27,778 bases of DNA, from assembly GCA_019417795.1 (NCBI GenBank), contig DXUR01000007.1, positions 1-27,778 of the forward strand, in the 5' to 3' direction. Position numbers and translations under genes: made by a program. Below, one piece after another: positions 14,320 to 23,900 of the stretch (its first letter is position 1; every line of letters starts with the position of its first letter). The notes under the pieces were generated by a model. It searched no databases and was not told where the DNA came from. It saw only the letters and a program-made list of their open reading frames with translations. Origin of the DNA: Clostridiales bacterium. GTDB lineage: Bacteria; Bacillota_A; Clostridia; Oscillospirales; Oscillospiraceae.

Positions 14320-15008
14320 GTGTTCTGATTATATTTATCAAGCTGATTGCTGTTTTTGACCTGCTGGTAATTGCTGTGTATTTTGGCGGCGACATTCTTT
14401 CTACCATGTTAAACAAACTTCGGAGAAAGCCAAAGCAAGATGACCCCTTTGATTTCTCCTTAGATACCGTGACAGTTTCATTGTCCATAGATTCTATCCG
14501 TCAGCTTTGTTCCGACGATGCGGCAGATTTTGTGGAAGAAAAGATCCTGCCAAATGCGGAGAAAACAATGGCCGTGCTGACGGAACAAGAACAGACGGCG
14601 GCTCGTCTGCTCTTATCCGCTTTGATCGGTTTTCTTGCAACAGAAGCTCCTATGGATGAACAGAGCTTTCCTTTGATGATGGAACTTCTGAACTGCATGG
14701 AAGGGGAAAAAGAAGATGGTTGTCAGGATGCAGTAGATAGTTTACTTGAAGATGCCGCCTGCAATACCCGCCGTCACGAAGAATATTACAGCAATTATCA
14801 ACGCTACCAGCTGATACAGGTGGATAAAACCCGTGTCATTTTGGCTTGCCGTATCATCATCAATGACTTGCTGGGGAAACTGTACCGCTATGACTACCGG
14901 TTTGGTTATAACCTGCTACTGGATGAGGAAAACAGCATAGAGAAAAAACTGCACACGCCTGTGCGGGAAGAATGGGAGGCTGAAGATTATGAATTTAGTG
15001 ATTGCTGA
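14316..15008 (+). CDS. Membrane protein with a domain resembling the VirD4 all-alpha domain
   Basis: A 230-residue protein with one N-terminal membrane helix (about 3-23, VLIIFIKLIAVFDLLVIAVYF) and a soluble domain. Residues 101-178 align with residues 272-345 of this element's own VirD4: SALIGFLATEAPMDEQSF against CALIGYIHYEAPVEEQNF, then E..N.ME, a conserved VD, Y..Y.L and KT. There is no Walker A or B, so this is not an ATPase. It looks like a copy of part of the coupling protein's all-alpha, substrate-recognition domain tethered to the membrane. Start ATG 14316 overlaps the previous gene by 4 bases, and topB starts inside its end. An adaptor or decoy role in substrate delivery is inference. 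Confidence 0.75.
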   Translation: MSVLIIFIKLIAVFDLLVIAVYFGGDILSTMLNKLRRKPKQDDPFDFSLDTVTVSLSIDSIRQLCSDDAADFVEEKILPNAEKTMAVLTEQEQTAARLLLSALIGFLATEAPMDEQSFPLMMELLNCMEGEKEDGCQDAVDSLLEDAACNTRRHEEYYSNYQRYQLIQVDKTRVILACRIIINDLLGKLYRYDYRFGYNLLLDEENSIEKKLHTPVREEWEAEDYEFSDC

Positions 15009-17088
15009 AAAACCATCGGTTGCACAAAGTCTGGCTACGGTAATCGGTGCAACTGCTCGTAAGGATGGGTATCTGGAGGGTAACGGCTGGCGTGTCAGCT
15101 GGTGCGTGGGCCACCTGGCCGGTCTTGCGGATGCAGACAGCTATGACTCCAAGTATGCCAAGTGGCGATATGATGACCTGCCTATTCTGCCGGAGCATTG
15201 GCAGATGGTAGTGGGAAAGGATAAGAAAAAGCAGTTTGATATTCTCAAAAAGCTGATGAACGCCCCGGATGTGACGGAGGTAGTAAATGCCTGTGATGCC
15301 GGACGCGAGGGCGAGCTGATCTTCCGCAGCGTCTATGAGCTGGCAGGCTGCCAAAAGCCGATGAAAAGGCTCTGGATTTCTTCGATGGAGGACTCCGCCA
15401 TAAGGGAGGGCTTTGCAAACTTGCGCCCCGGTGCGGACTATGACGGACTTCGGGATGCTGCTCTCTGCCGTGCCAAGGCCGACTGGCTGGTAGGGATCAA
15501 TGCCACAAGGCTTTTTTCCGTGCTGTATCACCGCACCCTCAACATCGGGCGCGTGATGTCCCCAACGCTGGCACTGATTGTCCAGCGAGAAGCTGAGATC
15601 GACACCTTTAAGCAGGTTCCCTTTTATACCGTGGCGCTGGAGCTGCCCGGTCTTACCGTATCCGGGGAGCGCATGAGTGACCGAGCAAGCGCAGAGCAGA
15701 TGAAAGAAGCCTGCCAGGGTGCAGCTGTCACAATCAAAAAGGTGGAGCGCAAGGAAAAGTCCGAAAAGCCGCCTGCCCTCTATGACCTAACTACCCTGCA
15801 AAGAGATGCCAACCGTCTGCTTGGATTTACGGCCCAGCAGACCCTGGACTATCTGCAAAGCCTGTATGAAAAGAAGCTCTGCACCTATCCCCGTACTGAC
15901 AGCCGCTATCTGACCGGTGATATGGCAGACAGCCTGCCGGTGCTGGTGAATCTGGTTGCCAATGCTATGCCGTTTCGGAAAGAGATCGCCATTTCCTGTG
16001 ATGCCGGTGCGGTCATCAACGATAAGAAAGTAACCGACCACCACGCAGTAATTCCCACCCGAAATCTCAAGGATGCAGACCTTTTTGCCCTTCCTGCGGG
16101 AGAAAAAGCAGTGCTGGAGCTGGTGGCCCTGCGTCTGCTGTGCGCCGTGGCCCAACCTCATATCTATTCGGAAACCGTTGTGATTGCAGCGTGTGCCGGT
16201 GGGGAGTTTACCACAAAAGGAAAAACGGTGAAGCATCCCGGATGGAAAGCCCTGGAGGACGCTTATCGTGCCAAAATGAAGGATACAGAGCCGAAAAAAG
16301 AGGGCGTAGAGAAAGCCCTGCCGGAGCTGACCGAAGGACAGACCCTTTCGGTTTCTGCGGCAATCGTCAAAGAAGGCAAAAGCAGTCCGCCCCAGCACTT
16401 TACGGAGGACACCCTGTTGTCCGCGATGGAGACTGCTGGAAAAGAGGATATGCCGGAGGATGCCGAGCGAAAAGGTCTGGGTACACCGGCCACCCGTGCC
16501 GGTATTTTGGAAAAGCTGGTATCTGCCGGTTTTCTGGAACGAAAAAAGAGCAGGAAAACGGTGCAGCTTCTCCCTTCCCACGATGCAGTTTCCCTTATTA
16601 CAGTGCTGCCGGAACAACTGCAATCGCCGCTTCTGACTGCCGAGTGGGAGTACCGCCTGGGAGAGATCGAGCGCGGGCAGCTTGCCCCAGAGGAGTTTCT
16701 GGCCGGGATCAGCACCATGCTGAAAGATCTGGTGGGAACTTATCAGGTCATCAAAGGAACTGAGTACCTGTTCACTCCGCCCCGTGAGATGGTGGGCAAA
16801 TGCCCTCGCTGCGGCGGTGAAGTTGCAGAACTGCAAAAAGGCTTCTTCTGTCAGAATGATTCTTGCAAATTTGCAATCTGGAAAAATAACAAATGGTGGG
16901 CTGCCAAGAAAAAACAGCCGACCAAGGCTGTGGTGTCTGCACTGCTTAACGATGGCCGTGTCCGTGTGACGGGGCTATATTCGGAGAAAACCGGCAAGAC
17001 CTACGATGCCACTGTGGTTTTGGAGGACGATGGACAGTACGCCAACTTCAAGCTGGAATTTGATCAGCGGAAAGGAGGCAGCCGATGA
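14989..17088 (+). CDS. topB: DNA topoisomerase III (type IA)
   Basis: A single-strand-passing type IA topoisomerase of 699 residues. The TOPRIM domain starts NLVIAEKPSVAQSL (E7) and has DAGREGE at 103-109; the active-site tyrosine is Y300 in TYPRTDSRYL. A C-terminal zinc ribbon uses C605, C608, C621 and C626 (CPRCGGEV ... FFCQNDSCKF). Such enzymes are standard in Tn1549-like elements and probably resolve intermediates during transfer or replication of the circle. It starts 20 bases before the end of the preceding gene, with GGGAGGC at 14973-14979, and overlaps the next by ATGA. All catalytic motifs are intact. Confidence 0.97.
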   Translation: MNLVIAEKPSVAQSLATVIGATARKDGYLEGNGWRVSWCVGHLAGLADADSYDSKYAKWRYDDLPILPEHWQMVVGKDKKKQFDILKKLMNAPDVTEVVNACDAGREGELIFRSVYELAGCQKPMKRLWISSMEDSAIREGFANLRPGADYDGLRDAALCRAKADWLVGINATRLFSVLYHRTLNIGRVMSPTLALIVQREAEIDTFKQVPFYTVALELPGLTVSGERMSDRASAEQMKEACQGAAVTIKKVERKEKSEKPPALYDLTTLQRDANRLLGFTAQQTLDYLQSLYEKKLCTYPRTDSRYLTGDMADSLPVLVNLVANAMPFRKEIAISCDAGAVINDKKVTDHHAVIPTRNLKDADLFALPAGEKAVLELVALRLLCAVAQPHIYSETVVIAACAGGEFTTKGKTVKHPGWKALEDAYRAKMKDTEPKKEGVEKALPELTEGQTLSVSAAIVKEGKSSPPQHFTEDTLLSAMETAGKEDMPEDAERKGLGTPATRAGILEKLVSAGFLERKKSRKTVQLLPSHDAVSLITVLPEQLQSPLLTAEWEYRLGEIERGQLAPEEFLAGISTMLKDLVGTYQVIKGTEYLFTPPREMVGKCPRCGGEVAELQKGFFCQNDSCKFAIWKNNKWWAAKKKQPTKAVVSALLNDGRVRVTGLYSEKTGKTYDATVVLEDDGQYANFKLEFDQRKGGSR

Positions 17089-17363
17089 AGCTCTCTTTAG
17101 TGGAACGGGAAACCATTCTGCTTTATAACCAGGCAGAACCAATGGCTGAGGTCTACACCCACGATCCCCGTCTGATGGAGAAGCTGGAACTGCTGGCAAA
17201 AAAGCACCCCGACCAGATCACCCGAAAGGACGCCCATAATTTTACCGTCCCCAAGCGGTGTGTATCAGTCCGGGAGCCATACAGCGCAGAACGCCGCAAA
17301 GCTGCCAGTGAACGGGCGAAAGCTGCCGGATACCAGCCCCCTGTGAGAAAGTCCGGCAGTTAA
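17085..17363 (+). CDS. Conserved ICE protein downstream of topB
   Basis: A 92-residue basic protein (KLSLVERETILLYNQAEPMAEVYTHDPRLMEKL..., later FTVPKRCVSVREPYSAERRKAASERAKAAG). The ERETI...NQAE..AEVYTHD pattern belongs to a small family common in Firmicute phages and conjugative elements, without known function. The arginine/alanine-rich helix near the C-terminus could bind nucleic acid. ATG 17085 overlaps the topB stop by 4 bases, preceded by GAAAGGAGGC (17070-17079). The next gene begins 6 bases after its stop. Confidence 0.8.
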   Translation: MKLSLVERETILLYNQAEPMAEVYTHDPRLMEKLELLAKKHPDQITRKDAHNFTVPKRCVSVREPYSAERRKAASERAKAAGYQPPVRKSGS

Positions 17364-17369
17364 AGGCAC

Positions 17370-20300
17370 ATGACAGAGAATGTATTTGAAGCAGTCAAGC
17401 AGTCGGTCAGCACCAGAGATGCGGCAGCGTTTTATGGGATCGAGGTCAAACGAAATGGTATGGCCTGCTGTCCCTTTCACGATGATAAGAACCCAAGCAT
17501 GAAGGTAGACCAGCGGTTCCACTGCTTTGGCTGCGGTGAAGATGGGGATGTGATCGACTTTACCGCAAAGCTCTTTGACCTCTCCCCAAAAGAAGCGGCG
17601 GAGAAACTGGCACAGGACTTTGGCCTGATCTATGACAGTCAGGCCCCTCCCCGCAGGAGATATGTCCGGCAAAAAAACGAGGCACAGAAGTTTCGGGAGG
17701 ATCGACAGCGCTGTTACCGCGTACTGTCCGATTACTACTATCTGCTGAAAAAATGGGAGGCCGACCGTTCTCCCAGGACACCGGAGGAAGAACCGCACCC
17801 CCGCTTTGTGGAAGCAATCCAGAAGAAAACCTATGTAGAGTACCTGCTGGACCTTTTTCTTTATGAAAGTGAAGAAGAACAAAAGGCATGGATTGCAGAA
17901 CACACAGCAGAAATCACACACTTGGAAAGGAGATTGAAAATCATGGCTGAGAATAAACCCACCAACCGAGAACGGCTAAGGGAAATCACAGATGGCATCG
18001 AGCAGGGTATCAAAGAATTGTTTGAAAGCGAAAAGTATATGCGTTATCTGTCCGTCATGTCCCGATTTCACCGCTATTCGGTAAACAACACCATGCTCAT
18101 CTATATGCAGAAGCCGGATGCCACTTTGGTAGCCGGATACAATAAGTGGAAAGACCAGTTTGAGCGTCATGTAAAAAAGGGCGAGCATGGCATTACCATC
18201 ATCGCTCCCACACCGTATAAGAAGAAAATCGAGGAGCAGAAGCTGGACCCAGATACCAAGGCTCCGATTCTGGATAAAGACGGAAAGATCGTCACAGAGG
18301 AAAAAGAAATTGAGATTCCCATGTTCCGCCCGGTCAAGGTCTTTGATGTGAGCCAGACCGACGGGAAACCTTTGCCTGAGCTTGCATCATCCCTTTCCGG
18401 CAATGTGCCAAATTATGAGGCATTCATGGAGGCCCTGCGCCGCAGCGCACCGGTGCCGATTACTTTTGAAGCAATGGCCGCCGATACGGACGGCTATTTT
18501 TCTGCTGATCATCAGAAAATTGCCATTCGTCAGGGCATGAGCGAGGTGCAGACGGTTTCGGCCACGGTCCACGAGATTGCTCACAGCAAGCTCCATGACC
18601 CTAAAAAATATGAAATGCTACCGTCATGGAAGGTTGTGCTGGAGAGTGAAGGTGGAACTAAGCATGATTTCAAGCTGGATCTTGCCACAGAAAAAGAAGC
18701 CGAACAGTTTGCTTCTGATATGGATTGGCGCTATGTGGACGAAAATCAGTTTGAATGGCGTCTTGCAGTTGAGGAAGATGCAACCGCAAAAAAACAGGCA
18801 ATCAAAAACCGTCACACGGAGGAAGTGGAGGCTGAAAGCATCTCCTATGCGGTCTGCAAGTATTTTGGCATTGAGACCGGAGAAAACAGCTTCGGCTATA
18901 TTGCAAGCTGGAGTCAGGGCAAGGAACTGAAAGAGCTGAGAGCCAGTTTGGAGACCATCAACAAAACCTCCGGCACTTTGATCTCCGACATTGAGCGCCA
19001 CTATAAGGAAATCTGCAAAGAGCGCGGAATCGACCCTCATGCAAAGGCAGAGCCGGAAACCGCCCCGATAGAGCAGCCAACCAGCAATCTGACTTACTAT
19101 GTAGCAGAGTGCATGGAATTTCCAAACCTCGGAGAATACCACGATAACCTGTCTTTGGAGGAAGCAATCCGCATTTATCAGGAGATTCCGGCAGAACGAA
19201 TGAACGGGATCAAGGGCATTGGTTTTGAGCTGAAAGACGGAAGCGACTATGAAGGACCTTTTCCGATTTTGACCGGCCAGACCATTGACCTGGACACCAT
19301 CCAGGCAATCGACTATTACCGTGATAATCCTCTGGTGCAAAAAGCGGTAAAGGAATTGGCTGCGGCCATGCCGGAAATGGAGGTACTGGGGGCGGATGCC
19401 AACCAGCAGGAGGCTTTGTTTCTGATCAACGATACTACCTATCTTCATATCCAACCTTGTGACAGCGGATGGGACTACACTCTTTACGATGCTGCGTCCA
19501 TGAAAGAGCTGGATGGTGGTCAGCTGGATATGCCGGAGATTTCCCGCATGAAGGCAGTTCTCCAGATTTGTGATGACAACGATTTGGGCAGAGACTCGGT
19601 AAAATACGCACCGTTGTCCATGGTTGAGACCTTGCAGGAAGCTGCTTATGAGCAGATGCGGGCAGAGGCAAGTCAGATGACCGCTTCTTCCCAGCTGCCG
19701 GAAGCGCAGGAGCAGGCACTGGATGAATACCCCATGCCGGATGAGCAGGTATCCACACCGGATATGCAGGAATATGGCTACTTCTATGATGGGATGCTCC
19801 CTGTTACCAGAGAACGGGCGCTGGAACTGGATGCCGCCAGTTTGACCGTCTATGTGCTGCATGAGGACAATACGGAGAGCATGGTGTTTGACCCGCAGGA
19901 AATCATGGATCATGGCGGTCTTTTCGGTGTGGACCATGAGGAATGGGAGAAAAGCCCTCAGTTCCACGAAAAGGTCATGGAGCGTCAGGAACATCAGCAG
20001 GAACGGGAACAGGCATTTCTTGCTCAGAACAGAGATTGCTTTGCCATCTATCAGGTGAGCCGTGACGATCCGCAGAATGTGCGCTTTATGAATCTGGATT
20101 GGTTAAAGTCCCATGATATTTCCATAGAGCGCAGCAATTATGATCTCATTTACACTGCTCCGCTGAGGGAGTCTGGCACGGTACCGGAGCAGCTGGAAAA
20201 ACTATATGAGCAGTTTAATCTGCAAAAACCGGCGGATTTTCACAGTCCTTCTATGAGTGTCAGTGACATCGTTGCGATCAAGCAGGATGGTAAGGTATCC

Positions 20301-20621
20301 TATCATTACTGTGACAGTGTTGGCTTTACCCAGATCCCCGGATTCCTGCCGGAAAATCCGCTGAAAAATGCGGAGATGGCCGTGGAGGACGATTACGGCA
20401 TGATCGACGGTATCATCAACAATGGCGCAAAAGAACCCACGGTGGCAGAGCTGGAACAGCAGGCCCGAAGCGGTCAGCCCATTTCCCTGATGGAGTTGGC
20501 AGCCGCCACCCATCGGGAGGAACGGGAAAAGAAAAAGTCCGTCATGGAGCAGCTGAAAAGCCAGCCCAAGGCAGAACACAAAAAGGCAGCACCCAAAAAG
20601 AGTGCGGAAAGGGAGATTTGA
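17370..20621 (+). CDS. CHC2 zinc finger - ArdC-like - zincin - YodL - DUF4316 fusion protein
   Basis: A 1083-residue multidomain protein. Residues 1-90: DnaG-type CHC2 zinc finger (C34, H37, C52, C55; CPFH..NPS...FHCFGCGEDGD). About 195-330: ArdC-like N-terminal ssDNA-binding domain (YLSVMSRFHRYSVNNTMLIYMQKPDATLVAGYNKW). About 350-520: zincin-like peptidase, HEIAH at 401-405 with a likely third ligand in EAESISY near 487. Then element-specific LPD-like modules (about 575-740), a conserved segment at about 800-870, a YodL domain (about 888-995) and C-terminal DUF4316 (QPISLMELAAATHREEREKKKS). In related elements, as I recall, the CHC2 part and the rest are separate genes; here an internal ATG (17943) retains a ribosome site. 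Start ATG 17370 has only a weak AAAGG. Expected role: protecting or processing incoming single-stranded DNA. Confidence 0.9.
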   Translation: MTENVFEAVKQSVSTRDAAAFYGIEVKRNGMACCPFHDDKNPSMKVDQRFHCFGCGEDGDVIDFTAKLFDLSPKEAAEKLAQDFGLIYDSQAPPRRRYVRQKNEAQKFREDRQRCYRVLSDYYYLLKKWEADRSPRTPEEEPHPRFVEAIQKKTYVEYLLDLFLYESEEEQKAWIAEHTAEITHLERRLKIMAENKPTNRERLREITDGIEQGIKELFESEKYMRYLSVMSRFHRYSVNNTMLIYMQKPDATLVAGYNKWKDQFERHVKKGEHGITIIAPTPYKKKIEEQKLDPDTKAPILDKDGKIVTEEKEIEIPMFRPVKVFDVSQTDGKPLPELASSLSGNVPNYEAFMEALRRSAPVPITFEAMAADTDGYFSADHQKIAIRQGMSEVQTVSATVHEIAHSKLHDPKKYEMLPSWKVVLESEGGTKHDFKLDLATEKEAEQFASDMDWRYVDENQFEWRLAVEEDATAKKQAIKNRHTEEVEAESISYAVCKYFGIETGENSFGYIASWSQGKELKELRASLETINKTSGTLISDIERHYKEICKERGIDPHAKAEPETAPIEQPTSNLTYYVAECMEFPNLGEYHDNLSLEEAIRIYQEIPAERMNGIKGIGFELKDGSDYEGPFPILTGQTIDLDTIQAIDYYRDNPLVQKAVKELAAAMPEMEVLGADANQQEALFLINDTTYLHIQPCDSGWDYTLYDAASMKELDGGQLDMPEISRMKAVLQICDDNDLGRDSVKYAPLSMVETLQEAAYEQMRAEASQMTASSQLPEAQEQALDEYPMPDEQVSTPDMQEYGYFYDGMLPVTRERALELDAASLTVYVLHEDNTESMVFDPQEIMDHGGLFGVDHEEWEKSPQFHEKVMERQEHQQEREQAFLAQNRDCFAIYQVSRDDPQNVRFMNLDWLKSHDISIERSNYDLIYTAPLRESGTVPEQLEKLYEQFNLQKPADFHSPSMSVSDIVAIKQDGKVSYHYCDSVGFTQIPGFLPENPLKNAEMAVEDDYGMIDGIINNGAKEPTVAELEQQARSGQPISLMELAAATHREEREKKKSVMEQLKSQPKAEHKKAAPKKSAEREI
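17925..17945 (+). promoter_or_regulatory. Internal ribosome site and ATG at the CHC2/ArdC junction
   Basis: GAAAGGAGA (17925-17933) precedes ATG 17943 with about 10-base spacing, in frame with the long gene (residue 192, MAENKPTNRERL). The downstream part alone is a familiar stand-alone ICE protein, so this may be a working second start giving an 892-residue product as well as the fusion. Confidence 0.55.
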
Positions 20622-20622
20622 T

Positions 20623-20838
20623 ATGGGAAACTTTACTTTTGAGGAAATGAACCTGATGTGCATTTACAATACCGGCAGCCGCACCGGACTGATCGACAGC
20701 CTGCGTGAGATGCGCGGCGAGCTGGCCCCGGAGGAAACCGAGCTGCGGGAGTTGACAGACAGCGCACTGGGCAAGCTCCAAGCCATGAGTGATGCCGAGT
20801 TTGCCGAGCTGGAATTGTACCCGGATTTTGACCAGTAA
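20623..20838 (+). CDS. Transposon-transfer assisting protein (TTRAP family)
   Basis: A 71-residue acidic protein of the TTRAP family (NFTFEEMNLMCIYNTGSRTGLIDSLREM..., TDSALGKLQAMSDAEFAELELYPDFD), a hallmark small helical protein of Tn1549-like elements. ATG 20623 is chosen over the in-frame ATG at 20602 because GAAAGGGAGA (20607-20616) precedes it and the family begins at this point. It lies one base after the stop of the long fusion gene and is followed by a terminator, so it ends that operon. The name reflects association with transfer; no mechanism is established. Confidence 0.9.
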   Translation: MGNFTFEEMNLMCIYNTGSRTGLIDSLREMRGELAPEETELRELTDSALGKLQAMSDAEFAELELYPDFDQ

Positions 20839-20854
20839 ACACCATAATCGCAGG

Positions 20855-20885
20855 GATGGGGTGGCAATATGCTACCCCATCTTTT
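20855..20885 (+). terminator. Terminator after TTRAP
   Basis: A 12-bp stem GATGGGGTGGCA (20855-20866) / TGCTACCCCATC (20870-20881), one G-T pair, loop ATA, then TTTT. It separates the transfer operon from the methylase-helicase gene. The short T-run may allow read-through, and no clear promoter is visible between it and 20916. Confidence 0.7.
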
Positions 20886-20915
20886 ACCCCAAAACCGAAA
20901 GGAGGACAGAACACT

Positions 20916-23900
20916 ATGCCAACCAAAGCTGAACTATATGCACAGATGGCGGACAAGGTGGCAACGCAGCTCACGGGGAGCTGGCAGGAATGGGCAGGGT
21001 TTCTCACCACTGCTTCCCGCCTTTACAAGTACCCGTTCCATGAGCAATTGATGATCTACGCCCAGCGTCCGGACGCTACCGCCTGTGCAGAGTACGATTT
21101 GTGGAATGAAAAGATGGGCCGGTATGTAAGGCGCGGCTCCAAGGGAATCGCTCTGGTGGACGATTCCGGGGACAGGCCCCGCCTGCGCTATGTTTTTGAT
21201 ATTTCCGACACCGGAACCCGTGAACATTCCCGCACTCCCTGGCTGTGGCAGCTGGAGGAGCGCCATTTGGATTTGGTGCAGGTCATGCTGGAGCGCACCT
21301 ATGATGTTTCCGGTGATGACCTTGCCGGACAGCTCACTGAGGTAGCCGGAAAACTGGCTGAGGAATACTGGACGGAGCATCAGCAGGACTTCTTCTATAT
21401 CGTTGACGGTTCCTTTTTGGAGGAATATGATGAGTATAACATCGGAGTGCAGTTTAAGGCAGCAGCCACCGTCAGCATCACTTACGCTTTGATGTCCCGC
21501 TGCGGACTGGAGCCGGAACGCTACTTCGACCACGAAGATTTCATGGCAATCTTTGATTTCAACACCCCGTCCACCATCGGGGCGCTGGGAACAGCGGTCA
21601 GCCAGATCAACCAGCAGGTGCTGTGGCAGATCGGCGTTACCGTCCGAAATACAGAGCGCGAAGCCAACCAAGAAAGGAGCAAACAAGATGAACAATCCCA
21701 TGACCTATATCCAGAACGGAGACTATCTGATTCCCGACCTGAAGCTGAGCCAGCAGCCGGAGAAACCCTTGGGCAAGTACGGAAGGATGAGGAAAACCTA
21801 CCTGAAGGAACACCGTCCCATCCTCTACAACCAGATGTTGCTGAGCGAGAAGCTGTACCCGCACCTTCTGGAGATCGACGAGACCGCCCAGAGCAGACTG
21901 GAGCAGATGATGCCCCAGCTGGCGAAGGAAGCGGGAGCCACCGAGGAACTGAAAGCCAGCGATCCCATGAAGTGGGTGGGGCTGATGAACACCTGCAAAG
22001 CTCAGGCCGAGGAAATCCTGATGGCGGAGCTTATCAACAGCTGACCCTAAACCTGTTCCTTTCCGAAGCGGAGCAGATCCAATCCATAGATGAAGCAGAG
22101 AATGTAGCGCATACATCCTCTGCTTTTTCTTTTGCCCAAAATGATATTGACCATGTGCTGCGTTTGGGCGGCAATACAGATCGTCAGAGGGAGCGTGTGG
22201 TTGCAGCATTTGAAAAGCAGAAAACCACCGCTGAGATTGCCGAGATACTGAAAACGCTGTACCACGGCGGCAACGGCCTTGGCAGTGTGAGTGCATGGTA
22301 TGCCGAGGATGGTATCCATCTTTCACATGGGAAGTCTGTCCGTTATGACAGGTCTGCCCAGATCATTTCTTGGGAGCGCGCCGCAGAGCGTATCGGGGAG
22401 CTTTTGGAAAGTGGTCAGTTTGCCTCCAATGTGGAGCTTGCAGAAGCGGCAGGCTATGAACGCTCCCTCCTTGCAGAAAAGCTCTGGTATCTGTATCACG
22501 ATCTCAGTGAGGGTGCCAGAGAAGCCGGATATTTGTCCTGCCTGTCAGAGATCAAAGGCAATGGTTTCCCAGAGGAGACCCGCCGCCTGACGGAGCAGCT
22601 GAGTGACCCGGCTTTCCGCCAGACCCTCAAGGAAGAATACGCTGCCTTCTGGACTGCCTATCAGCAGGACCGTGACCTGTTGCGTTTTCACTATCATAGA
22701 CCGAGGGAGATCTGGGAGAACCTGAAGGACCTTGACCTGCCCCGCAGGACCTTTTCTTCAGAGCTTTCCCAAGTGCCAACCGTCCAGCACTTTATTACCG
22801 AGGATGAGATCGACGCCGCCATGACCGGCGGCAGCAGTTTCGCCGGAGGAAAAGGCCGTATCTATGCGTTCTTCATGGCAAACCATACGGATAAGGAGAA
22901 AGTGAGATTCCTCAAAGACGAGTATGGCATTGGCGGACGCTCTCATGCCTTGTCCGGCGCAACACACAGCGGCGAAGATCACGATGGGAAAGGACTGCAC
23001 TATAAAAAGCAGGACTGCCCGGATGTTCACTTGAACTGGGAAAAGGTTGCCAAGCGCATTACCTCACTTGTCCAGAAAGACCGCTATCTTACCGAACAGG
23101 AACAGGCACAGTATGACAAGATCCAGTCTGAACAGGAACTGGCCGAAGAAGATGCCATTCAAGCCCAGCAGCCGGAGATGGATGAAGAAACACCAAAGCC
23201 TACCCTTGGGGAGCAGTTTGAGCAGTATAAGCCTGTGGTGACTGCCGCCATTTCCGAGGATACCGCATATCGCAATGCCTGCGGTCATTCTGACCGTGAA
23301 AATGCTGTCATCGAGGGTAATGCCGCTGTGCGCCGTGCAGTTCTTGGTTCTAAGGATATGGAGCTGATCCGACTCTATTCGGATGTGCCGGGGTTCCGTC
23401 AGCGTTTACACCGGGAAGTGATCGACGAGACCTATCCAAAGCTCCATGAGCTTCTGCGCCCTCTTTCTCAGGAAGATATTGATACTGCCATTTGTGCATG
23501 GAACGGCAATATCGAGAGTAAACACGCTGTCGTCCGTTATATGAAAGACCATGCAAGAGAAAAAGATACCGCCGCATGGCTGGCTCAGGAATACGGCGGC
23601 AGTAACAGCAACAGCCTGTTCGTTGTCCGTGCCGGCAGCCCGGAGGAAACGCAGCTGCCCTGGCCGAAGGTACAGCGCAGGCTTGCCCAGCTCATTCAGG
23701 AGGAACGGTTCTATACCGAAGAAGAACAGGACCGTTTTGACAACATCGACCCCATCGCCATCCGGGAAACTCTGGAGGAAAGGGGGATCGTCAACGGCCA
23801 GGTGGCAGACCCGGAAAAACTGGACAATGTCCCGTTTATCCAACAGGTGATGTCAGATGCCGAGCAGATCGCAGATGCCGAGACAGAGCAGACTTCCAAA

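Noticed and set aside
15787..16836. 349-codon minus-strand open frame
   Set aside because: Antisense to topB across its active-site region; the protein has no family features.
18624..19994. 456-codon minus-strand open frame
   Set aside because: Shadow of the ArdC/YodL fusion gene; no domain, no operon context, and all real genes here run on the plus strand.
21553..21687. Upstream extension of the tnpV frame to an ATG at 21553
   Set aside because: No ribosome site, the residues are arginine/serine-rich and unlike TnpV, while ATG 21688 has a good ribosome site and the family N-terminus.
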